Shown: positions 1 to 9,366, counted from the stretch's first letter. The stretch: 64,000 nt of DNA from CALKYB01 sp964510575 (GCA_964510575.1 CAZECN010000009.1:1-64000); one strand, 5' to 3'. The notes: generated by a model not told the origin, from the sequence alone. A program made the numbers and translations.

Positions 1-33
1 CCCCCATTTTTTCCATTTTTTGGAAACTTTAGT

Positions 34-507
34 TTGTCCGATTATCACCAACAATTTATGAAGCTTGCGCTAGAACAGGCAAAACAAGCCTTCGAAGCGG
101 ATGAGGTACCGATTGGTGCGGTGCTGGTTATTGACGATCAGGTCGTTGCGGCAGGCCATAACTCTATTGAAGCCGACACCGACGCAACTTCCCACGCTGA
201 GATAAAAGTAATTAAAGAAAGTAGCAGTAAGCTGGGGCGCTGGCGTTTAAGTGATGCGACCATTTATGTGACGGTCGAGCCTTGCACGATGTGTTTCGGA
301 GCAATTAAACAAGCTCGCATCCAAAACATTATTTTCGGCTGTTACGATCAGAAGTTTGGAGCACTGGGATCTCTTTACGATCTTAGAACAGACAAAATGA
401 AGGTAGTCAGTGAAGTACTAGCTGCCGAGTCTAAGGAGTTACTACAAAGCTTCTTTAAAGGCTTACGCAAGAATAGTCTTGCTAATAAAAGTGGCGACAT
501 CCAATAA
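34..507 (+). CDS. tadA: tRNA-specific adenosine deaminase TadA
   Basis: Deaminates adenosine to inosine at the wobble position of tRNA-Arg(ACG). The 157-residue product is the usual length and carries the zinc deaminase signature: HAE at residues 54-56 (zinc His and catalytic Glu) and PCTMC at 83-87 (two zinc Cys). The N-terminus aligns with TadA from the TTG at 34, although the frame stays open to the window edge, so an upstream start cannot be excluded. It is a single gene ahead of acsA with 135 bases between; no terminator is obvious there. Family assignment is firm; the start is inferred. Confidence 0.93.
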   Translation: MSDYHQQFMKLALEQAKQAFEADEVPIGAVLVIDDQVVAAGHNSIEADTDATSHAEIKVIKESSSKLGRWRLSDATIYVTVEPCTMCFGAIKQARIQNIIFGCYDQKFGALGSLYDLRTDKMKVVSEVLAAESKELLQSFFKGLRKNSLANKSGDIQ

Positions 508-642
508 AATTTCATTAAGTTCGGTATCTTAGCCCCCTGCCCCACCTCTTTGAAATTTACGCAATATCTTGGTAGCTTTTTGCCTGTTGATAAGGCGAGA
601 AGTGCCGAATTTTGTTTTTAATTATCAAGGAAGCTGCCCACG

Positions 643-2631
643 ATGTCTGAAAAAAATATCGACTCCCATCTAAAAGAAAACAGAACTTTCGAGCCGTCAG
701 AGGCTTTCAAAGGACAAGCAAAAATTGGCAGTGAAGCCGAGTATTTAAAACTCTACCAAGAATCTATTGAGAATCCTGAGGCATTCTGGGGAGAGCAGGC
801 TAAAAAAAATCTACACTGGTTCAAAGAATGGGACTCTGTAGTCTCAAGTGATTTTTCATCAGTCGGTGAAAAAGAAGCGCCCTATGTAGAGTGGTTCAAA
901 GGCGGAAAAATAAACGCCAGTTATAACTGTCTGGACAGACATATTGAAGCAGGCAATGGAGATAAACTCGCTCTAATTTGGCAGGGAGAAAACGCTGAAG
1001 AAGAAAGAAAAGTCTCCTACAAAGAACTTCATCAAGAAGTTTGTAAGTTTGCCAATGTTCTTAAAAGTAAGGGGGCTAAAAAAGGAACCGTTGTAACTAT
1101 ATTTATGCCAATGATTCCAGAGGCTGCTGTTGCTTTACTTGCCTGTGCAAGAATTGGTGCGATTCACAGTGTTGTTTTCTCGGCCTTCAGTCCTGAATCT
1201 TTAAAAAGTCGAATCAATGACTGTGCTAGTGAAGTGGTTGTGACTAGTGATGTTAGCTACCACGCTGGCAAAACCCTAAATCTAAAAGAGAAAGTGGACC
1301 AGGCTGTTGCTGACTGTCCATCTGTTAAAACTGTAATGGTCTTCGATAGAGGCAATACCTCTCCTGAAATGAAAGAAGGACGCGACTTTTGGTGGAAGGA
1401 AGAAACAGAGAAGGTCTCCGCTGACTGCGAACCTGAACATCTAGATGCCGAAGATCCTCTTTTTATCCTATATACCAGCGGAAGCACTGGAAAACCAAAA
1501 GGTGTCCTTCACACCAATGCTGGATACCAGCTTTATGCCCACCTAACTTTTAAATATGTTTTCGATATAAAAGACACTGATATTTTCTGGTGCACCGCGG
1601 ATGTCGGATGGATTACTGGGCACTCCTATTTCGTTTATGGGCCGATGTCCAATGGCGCCACCCAAGTCATGTTTGAAGGAGTTCCTACTTATCCAACACC
1701 AGATCGTTTTTGGAGTATTACTGACCAATATAAAGTTTCTCTTTTTTACACAGCACCAACCGCGATCAGAGCATTGATGAGATTAGGTGAGGAGTGGCCT
1801 GAAAAATATGACCTATCCAGTTTAAGATTACTTGGAACAGTTGGAGAACCTATCAACCCCGAAGCCTGGATTTGGTACAACGAGGTGATCGGTAAAGGTA
1901 AATGTCCTATTGTCGACACTTGGTGGCAAACCGAAACAGGTGGAATAATGATTACAACTCTACCTGGGGCTTTAGCTACTAAACCGGGCTCAGCTGGAAA
2001 ACCATTCTTTGGAGTTGAACCTGCTATTCTAAGAAACGATGGAACACAAGCCGATGTTAATGAAGGCGGTTGCCTGACTATCACTAAGCCTTGGCCTGGC
2101 ATGTTGAGAGGGACTTACGGGGATAAGAAAAATGAACTGATTAAGAAAGTTTATTTTTCAATGTTTCCTGGAAAGTATTTCGCTGGGGATGGCTGCAGAA
2201 TTGATGAAGATGGTTACTATTGGCTGCTAGGTAGAATCGATGACGTGATTAACGTTTCTGCCCACAGATTTGCTACTGCTGAAATTGAATCAGCTCTAGT
2301 CTCAAACGAGCATGTAGCCGAATCAGCTGTCGTTGGTTTTCCGCATGATACGAAGGGGCAAGGAATTTACTGCTTCGTAACTCTAAACTCTGACACTGAC
2401 CCAAGTGACGAATTAAGAAAGACACTAGTCCAGCACGTCAGGACTGAGATTAGTCCAATTGCAACGCCTGATAAAATTCACTTTACCCCCTCCTTGCCTA
2501 AAACTCGCTCGGGGAAAATAATGAGGAGAGTGTTAAGAAAAATTGCCGAAAACAAAGTGGATGAAATTGGTGACACCAGCACACTGGCTGACCCTTCTGT
2601 CGTTCAAAGTCTTTTAGATTCTAGAGTATAA
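643..2631 (+). CDS. acsA: acetyl-CoA synthetase (AMP-forming)
   Basis: Activates acetate to acetyl-CoA through acetyl-AMP, in the cytoplasm. The 662-residue length is typical. The AMP-binding P-loop YTSGSTGKPKG lies at 277-287, the WWQTETGG core motif follows in the middle, and the C-terminal PKTRSGKIMRR holds Lys625, the catalytic lysine that in this family is switched off by acetylation. A good ribosome site (AAGGAAG) precedes the ATG. No acetyltransferase or deacetylase is nearby. The next gene starts 21 bases on and may be co-transcribed, though it has no evident functional link. Confidence 0.96.
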   Translation: MSEKNIDSHLKENRTFEPSEAFKGQAKIGSEAEYLKLYQESIENPEAFWGEQAKKNLHWFKEWDSVVSSDFSSVGEKEAPYVEWFKGGKINASYNCLDRHIEAGNGDKLALIWQGENAEEERKVSYKELHQEVCKFANVLKSKGAKKGTVVTIFMPMIPEAAVALLACARIGAIHSVVFSAFSPESLKSRINDCASEVVVTSDVSYHAGKTLNLKEKVDQAVADCPSVKTVMVFDRGNTSPEMKEGRDFWWKEETEKVSADCEPEHLDAEDPLFILYTSGSTGKPKGVLHTNAGYQLYAHLTFKYVFDIKDTDIFWCTADVGWITGHSYFVYGPMSNGATQVMFEGVPTYPTPDRFWSITDQYKVSLFYTAPTAIRALMRLGEEWPEKYDLSSLRLLGTVGEPINPEAWIWYNEVIGKGKCPIVDTWWQTETGGIMITTLPGALATKPGSAGKPFFGVEPAILRNDGTQADVNEGGCLTITKPWPGMLRGTYGDKKNELIKKVYFSMFPGKYFAGDGCRIDEDGYYWLLGRIDDVINVSAHRFATAEIESALVSNEHVAESAVVGFPHDTKGQGIYCFVTLNSDTDPSDELRKTLVQHVRTEISPIATPDKIHFTPSLPKTRSGKIMRRVLRKIAENKVDEIGDTSTLADPSVVQSLLDSRV

Positions 2632-2652
2632 TTACTAGGGCATAGCAGTACC

Positions 2653-3927
2653 ATGCTTCTACAACTAATCTGGAAAACTCTATTCCTTGTTGGACTAATT
2701 GCCTTATCCGCTAAGCGTAATCTTTCGCTCTTTTTAGAGCCTAGGTTATGGAAAGAAGATGGAGCTTTCTTTCTAGCCAAAGCTTCCTGTTCAAATTTAT
2801 GGAATACAATAACCCTAAGAGATCCAGAAAGTGGTTTTTTAAACTTGATTGGTAACATTGGAGGATATCTTGCGAGCACACTAGTACCTCTAACTGAAGC
2901 TCCATATGTAACAACATATCTATCTTTTTTAATTCAAGTCATACCTTTCCTAATAATTCTGTTTGGGCGCTCCTATATTTTTACAACAGGTCCGAAAAAG
3001 TTCTTTGGTTGCTTAGCAGTTTTATTAGGACCTCCAGCAACTGGAGATTTATGGTTGAACTTAGGAGGAGCTCCAGCCTATTTAGGAATAACAGCCGTGA
3101 TAATTTTAATGGAAGATATGGGCGATATTTCCCTGCCTAGACTTCTATTTTACGGATTCTTGGTAGGACTTGCCGGACTTTCCGGACCTTACACTATAAT
3201 ACTGTGGCCCGTGTTCTTCCTGAGAATTTTAGTTGAAAACAGACGGAGTAGCTTCTTTCTGTTTGGCATTCTTACCCTAGCCTTTCTGGTACAAGTAACT
3301 TCTGCTTTCTCTGATGCTCAAAATTGGGGTGATATTGTTCCGCAAGGACTAGATTTAGTTAGAAGATTGGAGCTAGCGCTAGACCGACACTTCCTTACTC
3401 CAATTCTAACGGAATATAATTCTTACAGACTTATCAATTACTTTGGATTAGATCAGCCTCGAAGCTGGGCGGCTGGAAGCTGTTTTCTTGCATTAAGTTT
3501 GATTATAACAGTGACTATTTTCATACTTACCAACTTTCAATTTACTAAGCAGCAAATTCAATTAGTACTGAGTTTTATACTTTCAGCTTTTTTCACAACG
3601 ATATTTGCCGACATTCAAAATTTACAGAATGTTAACTTCTTTACGGGTGGAGTTACGCTACTCTTCATACTGATAGCTAATATTGGAGATGAGCAAGATT
3701 GGCCACGAGAGATATTGGATATTTCTTCAGCTGTTCTTTTAATTACCGGCATACTTTTGGGAGCTTCTAGCTTTTTCAACAGCCCAGAGTTTATTTGCAA
3801 AATAGATTCTTGTCCTCAGTGGAAAACTGAAGTGCAACAGCTTAATAGTGATAAAGATTACCAACCTCTATCCTGGTCTTTTGGATCTGAGAGTACTGTT
3901 TGGCGCGCCCAAATCTGCACCAAATAA
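2653..3927 (+). CDS. polytopic membrane protein, GT-C-like, function unknown
   Basis: A 424-residue integral membrane protein with about ten hydrophobic segments. Near the N-terminus it shows a W-K-E-D-G-A-F-F motif followed by a GFLNLIGN stretch and a proline-rich 'LVPLTEAPY' segment. This order resembles uncharacterised GT-C-fold membrane proteins in which an acidic first loop lies between TM1 and TM2. No soluble domain is visible. It starts 21 bases after acsA. A similar type of protein is encoded at 52927-54531. A lipid-linked sugar transferase role is possible but only inferred from topology. Confidence 0.6.
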   Translation: MLLQLIWKTLFLVGLIALSAKRNLSLFLEPRLWKEDGAFFLAKASCSNLWNTITLRDPESGFLNLIGNIGGYLASTLVPLTEAPYVTTYLSFLIQVIPFLIILFGRSYIFTTGPKKFFGCLAVLLGPPATGDLWLNLGGAPAYLGITAVIILMEDMGDISLPRLLFYGFLVGLAGLSGPYTIILWPVFFLRILVENRRSSFFLFGILTLAFLVQVTSAFSDAQNWGDIVPQGLDLVRRLELALDRHFLTPILTEYNSYRLINYFGLDQPRSWAAGSCFLALSLIITVTIFILTNFQFTKQQIQLVLSFILSAFFTTIFADIQNLQNVNFFTGGVTLLFILIANIGDEQDWPREILDISSAVLLITGILLGASSFFNSPEFICKIDSCPQWKTEVQQLNSDKDYQPLSWSFGSESTVWRAQICTK

Positions 3928-3931
3928 AAAA

Positions 3932-3950
3932 GGGGGATTATTCATCCCCC
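3932..3950 (-). terminator. hairpin terminator for the 3994-4986 gene
   Basis: GGGGGA pairs with TCCCCC across a seven-base loop. On the minus strand the stem is followed directly by TTTTTTAT, so it reads as an intrinsic terminator for the leftward gene. On the plus strand no T-run follows, so it is weak for the rightward gene that ends at 3927. Confidence 0.7.
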
Positions 3951-3993
3951 CCTGCAAATCCCTTTGAGCCAGTTAAGTTTTGTCTAATTGGAG

Positions 3994-4986
3994 TTATAAA
4001 CTGGAAGGAAAAGCGAGCACACTAAGCAATACCACAACTGACAAACACAGCAGCCAAGACAGGGCTGGTGTGACTGCTAATTTAGGCAAGCTAGTAAACT
4101 CTGAGCTAGTATGTGTGTTATTGGTATCTTCTGTTGAAAAGGTATATTCAAAATCGCCTAAGTCTTCATATTGAGGATTGTGATCTAGGGCCCTACAACT
4201 TTCAACTATAGAAGTCAGCGTATATCGCTTTTGATTTTGGGAAAATTTATCAGTCCGCTCAAACCTCCAAGGCCCATAAAGAAGGTTAGCTATCGATAAG
4301 TCGGGAGATACTTTTCTAGATCGGAAAATAGCTGTTTCAGAAGGTGAATATCCCTCTGCCGCAAGGTTAGAAAGGTCATAGCTGACTTTTTCTCCCAACT
4401 CCGTAAAAGCAACAACGGAACTTCCATCTTTGAACTCTATCGAATGTTTGCCTGAAATAATATCAGCTTCATGCTTACCTCCAATACAGTCGTCCATCTC
4501 AGATAGACTAACTCTACTGAAGAAACTCTCCAGAGAGCCTGTTTGTTGCTCACTTAAATTGAATATTTTTTCTATTTCTGACAGTTGCCCTTTCTGAGAT
4601 TTGCCGGACATTAGTTTAGAAAAACCAGTTTGAAAGAAAAAACTGTTCCCTTGACCAAAACAAACAACCAAAATACGACAGGAGCAATCTAAGGGTTCTT
4701 TATCCAATTTAACAATGTCCTTTAGAACCCTGTCTGCTATTTGAAGAGCGCTTTGAGCAGAGTCAAAAGTAACTTCATTGTCCGAATTCAGGCATTGGTC
4801 GATTACGATATTACTAGCAATTCTTGGGGCATGCTCTAGTGTCTTTTCAGATTCAACCATTGCAAAGACTACAGCAGCTGATGTTACACCTCTAATTGCC
4901 CCAAAGGAGTAATTCTCTGAGGAATCTTTAATTTCCGATAAGTAATTATCATCGTTCGAACGAACTGTAGATAAGGAGTGCTTCAT
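3994..4986 (-). CDS. tail-anchored protein, possibly degenerate PP2C-like
   Basis: A 330-residue protein with no signal peptide and one hydrophobic segment at the extreme C-terminus (about residues 303-328), preceded by a Ser/Thr-rich stretch, so it is probably tail-anchored with the bulk in the cytoplasm. The order of segments (FGAIRGVTSAAVVFAMVES near residue 28, RILVVCFGQGNSFFF near 104, FKDGSSVVAFTELGEKV near 185) is reminiscent of PP2C/SpoIIE phosphatases, where 'vaDGmGG', 'vGdSr' and 'DGl' motifs sit in this order. The metal-binding aspartates of that family are not recognisable, so if related it is likely inactive. Function unknown. Confidence 0.5.
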   Translation of the reverse strand: MKHSLSTVRSNDDNYLSEIKDSSENYSFGAIRGVTSAAVVFAMVESEKTLEHAPRIASNIVIDQCLNSDNEVTFDSAQSALQIADRVLKDIVKLDKEPLDCSCRILVVCFGQGNSFFFQTGFSKLMSGKSQKGQLSEIEKIFNLSEQQTGSLESFFSRVSLSEMDDCIGGKHEADIISGKHSIEFKDGSSVVAFTELGEKVSYDLSNLAAEGYSPSETAIFRSRKVSPDLSIANLLYGPWRFERTDKFSQNQKRYTLTSIVESCRALDHNPQYEDLGDFEYTFSTEDTNNTHTSSEFTSLPKLAVTPALSWLLCLSVVVLLSVLAFPSSL

Positions 4987-5110
4987 AAAAACCTACAAAC
5001 TATAAATTGAAAACCTAATGATTATTATATCACAGTTTTGTAACGAAGTTTTAATAAACTTCATTTTTTCTGCAGAACAGTCATTCTAATCCAGCAAACT
5101 CCCAAAAGAG

Positions 5111-6499
5111 TTAAGTGGTGATGTTACCTGGAGAAAATAGTCCATTAGGATCCAGTTCTTCTTTTAATGATCTCATCAATCTCATTTTTAAGTGGGCTTT
5201 TTCCATATAAAAGAGCTCTTTTCTGAATTTGCCTACCCCATGCTCTCCGGCAATAGTGCCACCAAACTGAAGAGCAAGTTTAGATAACTCTTTCCTCAAT
5301 TCTAAAGCATTTTTCGTCTCCTGATGATTACGTGGCACAAAATTATAGTGTGGATGACCGTCCCCTAGATGAGCGTAACGAAACACTCTTTCTTTAGGAA
5401 AACCAAAACTTTCACAAAGCGGCTCTGCTTTCTCCATCATAGCTTCCAGTTGATTAACTGGGACAGCCCAGTCAGTAGAAACTTTCTTGCCGCCTTCCGA
5501 TTGAACCTGTTTGCCCATTTCCCAGATCCTTGAAGGAGGGTAGTGCCTAAGCTCCCTAAGTTCAGCTATCTTACCGTCACTGTCAGCAACAACTGTATCT
5601 TCTACTATAGCTCCAGCCTTCTCTAAAACATCAAGCCAAGCCATGAGGTATCTCTCCTGCTGTTCAGCTTGAAACTCTTGCTCCAAAATGACAGTACAAC
5701 TTCCAGTCTCAGGAACTTGCGGAAATTTGCCTGAATTTTTAATTAAATTAAGGCAACTCTCATCCATAAATTCAAGAGATCGAGGACTCACAGCTTCGTA
5801 AAGACCAGCATTTATATCTCGATTAAAGGCATGCATATCTTCAGTAGTTTTAAAATATGCACAAATCGCAAATGTTTCAAAAGACTCTGGATAAATCTTA
5901 AGTCTAAACTTCGAAAAAACTCCAAAGATCCCCTCTGAACCAACAAATAGTCGACCAAGTTGTTGCAACGAAGCCGGGCCTGTTGTGCACTTAGTGCCTT
6001 GATAGTTAGCAACCCACTCTTTGCTACCATCTGCTAGAACCACTTCCATGCCGATTACATGATCTGCTGTCTGACCATATTTAAAACTGCGAGCTCCGGC
6101 TGCGTTGGTAGCAACAGTACCACCTAAGGTCGCAATCTTCTCACTCGAAGGGTCAGGCGGATAAAAGAAGCCTCTGCCCTTCAACTCCTGCTTCAAATCA
6201 TAAAGATAAATTCCAGGCTCCACGTCGCAAAAACCTTGATCTTCGTTGATCTCCAGAATTTTTTTTCTTTTTTCGTTAGATAAAATCAATCCCTTGTCTG
6301 TTAAGCCTGAACCTGTATCACAAGTTCTCGCTCCGGTGGGAGTGATTGGAATAGATTCCGCAGCACAGTATTTAACTATTTCCTGTAGTTCTTCCACACT
6401 ACTGGGTCGAGCCAAGTAATCAGGTACTAACTGGGTACCTCCTCCATCCTCTGAATACCCCTCTAACACTCCGGGGTCATTAATCAGTTTATTAATCAT
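5111..6499 (-). CDS. FAD-linked oxidase, GlcD / D-lactate dehydrogenase type
   Basis: A 462-residue two-domain flavoprotein. The N-terminal FAD_binding_4 domain contains PTGARTCDTGSG (residues 54-65) and the GGTVATNAAGARS pyrophosphate-binding segment. The C-terminal FAD-oxidase_C domain ends with GTIAGEHGVGK, the classical GEHG motif, and a DPNGLFSPGNI tail. Family members oxidise D-2-hydroxyacids such as glycolate or D-lactate; the substrate cannot be told from sequence. No Fe-S partner (GlcE/GlcF type) is adjacent, favouring a single-subunit D-lactate dehydrogenase. Its ATG lies inside the end of the photolyase gene (8-base overlap), indicating coupled translation. Confidence 0.85.
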   Translation of the reverse strand: MINKLINDPGVLEGYSEDGGGTQLVPDYLARPSSVEELQEIVKYCAAESIPITPTGARTCDTGSGLTDKGLILSNEKRKKILEINEDQGFCDVEPGIYLYDLKQELKGRGFFYPPDPSSEKIATLGGTVATNAAGARSFKYGQTADHVIGMEVVLADGSKEWVANYQGTKCTTGPASLQQLGRLFVGSEGIFGVFSKFRLKIYPESFETFAICAYFKTTEDMHAFNRDINAGLYEAVSPRSLEFMDESCLNLIKNSGKFPQVPETGSCTVILEQEFQAEQQERYLMAWLDVLEKAGAIVEDTVVADSDGKIAELRELRHYPPSRIWEMGKQVQSEGGKKVSTDWAVPVNQLEAMMEKAEPLCESFGFPKERVFRYAHLGDGHPHYNFVPRNHQETKNALELRKELSKLALQFGGTIAGEHGVGKFRKELFYMEKAHLKMRLMRSLKEELDPNGLFSPGNITT

Positions 6500-7943
6500 T
6501 TGCAGTTAGGTCCTTAAAATTATCATAGGCCTCCAGAGCACGAGAACGTCCCTCAGAAGGCTCCACCAAAGGAAATGGATAATTTTTTCCTAACTTCACC
6601 CCGGCCTCTTCTAAAACTAACTCTGGTGCATCCCAAGGACAATGTATCCATTTTTTTGGTAGGTCTTTTAGCTCTGGCACCCATTTTTTTATATACTCTC
6701 CATCTGCGTCAAACCTCTCTCCCTGCCTAACAGGATTAAAAACTCTGAAGTAAGGTGCTGCATCAGCTCCACTACCTGCAACCCACTGCCAACCCATTGA
6801 ATTATTAGCCAAGTCGGCATCAACTAAAGTCTCCCAAAACCATTTTGCTCCTTCCTGCCAAGGTTGAAGCAGGTGTTTAACAAGTAGAGAACCTGCAACC
6901 ATGCGAACACGGTTATGCATCCAACCTGTGCGCCAAAGCTGACGCATTCCCGCATCAACCAAGGGATATCCTGTTTGACCTTTTTGCCAAGCCGCAAGTT
7001 GCTTTTTATTTTTTTTCCAAGGAAATTTCGAATACTCTGACCTTAGTGGTTTGTCACTGCTCTTAGGAAAATTGAAAAGAAGGCTAAAAGCGAAGTCTCG
7101 CCATATCAATTGTCGCAAATATGCGTGTTTTTCAGAAGAGGATATTTCACTGTCACTAACAGATCGCCATATTTCTTGCGGAGAAATCTCTCCGAAATGA
7201 AGGTGAGGCGAAAGAAGAGAAGTTCCATCAATAGAGGGAATATCTCGATTATCAGAGTAATTTCTATCAGCCTTGCTAGAAAACTTACTTAAAACTTTTC
7301 GAGCCACTTGTTCACCCGGACTCCAGTGGTCATAAAACTCCTTATCCCAATCAATAGAAGGTAAAAGTTCTAAAGCAGCAAGGTCTGTTTCAAATTTATC
7401 ACGACTGACAATTATATTCTCAAATGAAAGTATTTTTTTTGGCTCTGAAAACCTTTCTGGACAGCTGAAAGTTTTAAAAATATTTTTCGAAAAAGGGGTA
7501 TAAACTTTATAACATTCTCCTGAGCCATTTTTTATTTCCCAAGGCTCTGTTAGAAGGTAGCCATTAAAAGACTCTGTCTTGATACCTGATTCTATAAGGG
7601 CTTGCTTAATTTCCTTGTCTCTTTTGACTACCTCAGGGTCGTAAAGCCTGTTCCAATAAACCTGCTCTACCCCAAACTCTTTAGACAAGTTAGTTAAAAC
7701 TTCAAGACTAGCTCCTTGCTTCAATAACAAGCTGCTGCCTTTTTTTCTCAAGCTTTGATCCAAAGATAATAGAGAATGGTGTAACCACCAATCACTAGCT
7801 TCTCCTGGACGCCAGTTTTTCTCTTCTTCGGGGGAATGTATAAAAACAGGAATAACTTGATCTGAGTTTTTTACAGCAGCTGATAGTGCTGGGTTATCCT
7901 TAAGACGAAGATCTCGTCTGAACCAAACTATAGAATTAGCCAT
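6492..7943 (-). CDS. phrB: deoxyribodipyrimidine photolyase (CPD class I)
   Basis: Uses light and reduced FAD to split cyclobutane pyrimidine dimers. The 483-residue protein begins with the antenna domain (SIVWFRRDLRLKDNPAL) and contains the FAD-binding half with TGYPLVDAGMRQLWRTGWMHNR near residues 325-346, and WKWVAGSG-like sequence (WQWVAGSGADAAPYFR) characteristic of class I photolyases. It is first in a two-gene unit with the FAD-linked oxidase. An orthodox photolyase rather than a cryptochrome is favoured by the intact catalytic core, but the antenna cofactor is not decidable here. Confidence 0.93.
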   Translation of the reverse strand: MANSIVWFRRDLRLKDNPALSAAVKNSDQVIPVFIHSPEEEKNWRPGEASDWWLHHSLLSLDQSLRKKGSSLLLKQGASLEVLTNLSKEFGVEQVYWNRLYDPEVVKRDKEIKQALIESGIKTESFNGYLLTEPWEIKNGSGECYKVYTPFSKNIFKTFSCPERFSEPKKILSFENIIVSRDKFETDLAALELLPSIDWDKEFYDHWSPGEQVARKVLSKFSSKADRNYSDNRDIPSIDGTSLLSPHLHFGEISPQEIWRSVSDSEISSSEKHAYLRQLIWRDFAFSLLFNFPKSSDKPLRSEYSKFPWKKNKKQLAAWQKGQTGYPLVDAGMRQLWRTGWMHNRVRMVAGSLLVKHLLQPWQEGAKWFWETLVDADLANNSMGWQWVAGSGADAAPYFRVFNPVRQGERFDADGEYIKKWVPELKDLPKKWIHCPWDAPELVLEEAGVKLGKNYPFPLVEPSEGRSRALEAYDNFKDLTAND

Positions 7944-8024
7944 TATTTCAAAATATGATTTTTACCTTTTGAAATAACTAGCAGAGGAAGAGGTATATTG
8001 AAATATTTGAGAGGTGTTAACTTC

Positions 8025-8100
8025 ATATACTGCGCCTCATATAAATTTAGGTTTTGCTAGATTTAGTATAGGCGCAGTATATTCTCAACTTTAAGTTGAG
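8025..8100 (-). terminator. two stacked inverted repeats after the M15-like gene
   Basis: Immediately after the stop codon at 8106, CTCAACTT-T-AAGTTGAG (8084-8100) forms a tight hairpin. It is followed by a perfect 12-bp inverted repeat, ATATACTGCGCC at 8025-8036 with GGCGCAGTATAT at 8071-8082, whose loop itself has a pairing AAATTTAG/CTAGATTT. No T-run follows on the minus strand, so a Rho-independent terminator is not textbook. An mRNA-stabilising 3' structure is an alternative. Confidence 0.45.
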
Positions 8101-8105
8101 TTAGA

Positions 8106-9050
8106 CTAAGCTTTACGAACGTCCCAGTGTCCATGGGCTCCACCCTCTAGCTCCCAAACAGTATTGCTAGGCTTGTGTAACAAAGCTACTGAACCAAATT
8201 TTGTTGCGGTTCGAGTAAAGTCAGAATTGGTCATCAAAAACTTGTTAAATGAGGGGTCCGCATTGATGTCTACTTTTTGGCCTGTCATGTGACTTACTGC
8301 TCCATTAGCATGTCTACGGCCACGAGAATCTCCCAACTCTTTTCCGCCGGTTAAGACCATTCCCTTACCTGTTTTGTAAAAGGATTGTTGATTCACTCCA
8401 GCAATTGTTTCAAGCAAATCCTTATCTACTCCTTGAAGACCAGTTTGACCAAAGCCACTACCAATTACTCCTCTGCTCGCGAAAATCGATAAGCCTTGCG
8501 AGGAGGTTGCACCTCTAGTTCGTAGATTGCCATTGCTATCTCTTGTGAGTTTATAAGGATCAATTCCAAGAATTCTAAGTCCTTCTTCATGGCTTCGGGT
8601 CTTTTCAGTAGAAAGACCGAATTGATAGCTAGCATCAACAACACTTACTCCTTTAGTATTATAGTTTGTCATCCTATAGTTGGGAGTATTTTTTGGCTCT
8701 AGTACAAGTGGCCCTAGCTGCCGAGTTGGCCTTGGCGGTAGAGGTAATCCTAATAAACTAGCTGCTGTTCTTGGACCAACGATGCCATCACTCTTCAAAG
8801 CTGAAATACTATTTTGATATTTTTTAATTGCTGCAGTGGTGAGTGCCCCAACTTTTCCATCAAGCTCACCTTTGTAAATACCTTTGTCTTTTAAGGCTTT
8901 TTGAACTTCCACTACTAGAGAAGCACTGTTCTTCTGCCCTACCCCAACCATATTGGAATAGTTCACTCCTTGTAGCGGTGACTTCAGTCCAGATAGAGTT
9001 AGTTCCTGCTGTGATTGAGCAGTTTGCGATGTTGGATCAATTGCAACCAT
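8106..9050 (-). CDS. peptidoglycan-binding, M15/LAS-type peptidase-like protein
   Basis: A 314-residue protein. Residues about 44-102 form a PG_binding_1 domain (VQKALKDKGIYKGELDGKVG, then DGIVGPRTAASLLGL). The C-terminus has the spacing of LAS-type zinc peptidases (VanY, phage endolysins): SHMTGQKVD with His254 and Asp261 seven apart, and EGGAHGHWD with Glu302 and His306/His308. This suggests a murein-peptide D,L- or D,D-peptidase. No signal peptide is present: the N-terminus is polar. That resembles endolysins or proteins exported by another route. It stands alone, followed by strong inverted repeats. The peptidase call is inferred from motif spacing. Confidence 0.65.
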   Translation of the reverse strand: MVAIDPTSQTAQSQQELTLSGLKSPLQGVNYSNMVGVGQKNSASLVVEVQKALKDKGIYKGELDGKVGALTTAAIKKYQNSISALKSDGIVGPRTAASLLGLPLPPRPTRQLGPLVLEPKNTPNYRMTNYNTKGVSVVDASYQFGLSTEKTRSHEEGLRILGIDPYKLTRDSNGNLRTRGATSSQGLSIFASRGVIGSGFGQTGLQGVDKDLLETIAGVNQQSFYKTGKGMVLTGGKELGDSRGRRHANGAVSHMTGQKVDINADPSFNKFLMTNSDFTRTATKFGSVALLHKPSNTVWELEGGAHGHWDVRKA

Positions 9051-9366
9051 GTTTCAGTTCCGTGATTTACCTCTATTACTGTTATGACAACTTCCGCTAT
9101 TTTTGTGACATGGGGGTAGAAGAGATAACCCTCCGTATTACCTACTAGTTTAGTCGATATTAGCCCTTTAAAACGCCTAACTTAGGGTTCTTTCGTATAT
9201 TCTCTCCCTCCTTTTTCAGGAGAATTAATTTTTAGGTGATTTTTTATCTAGTTTTTTACACCATAGATTGTCTTTTCTAGTATTTTTCTATATAGAATAG
9301 GTTGGCAATCGGTTAAGAATTGTCTCTGCTAATTTTAACGAAGGCAAAAGGTGCCCGAACGCTCAA
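9051..9366. promoter_or_regulatory. divergent intergenic region between M15-like gene and imuB
   Basis: This 316-base AT-rich stretch must hold the promoters of both flanking genes. I see no gene in it. Because imuB-dnaE2 is usually under LexA control, I looked for damage boxes. No CTGT-N8-ACAG or GAAC/GTTC pair stands out. The closest is GGTTGGCAATCGGTTAAG at 9300-9317, which partly fits the GGTTN2CN4GN3ACC pattern reported for Geobacter-type LexA but lacks the final half-site. It is a weak candidate only. Confidence 0.35.

Noticed and set aside
8106..9050. Prophage endolysin
   Set aside because: No holin, tail, integrase or other phage gene lies near, so the endolysin-like fold alone does not indicate a prophage.
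9300..9317. Possible LexA box upstream of imuB
   Set aside because: Only part of a Geobacter-type consensus is present and the second half-site is missing; kept only as a remark in the intergenic entry.
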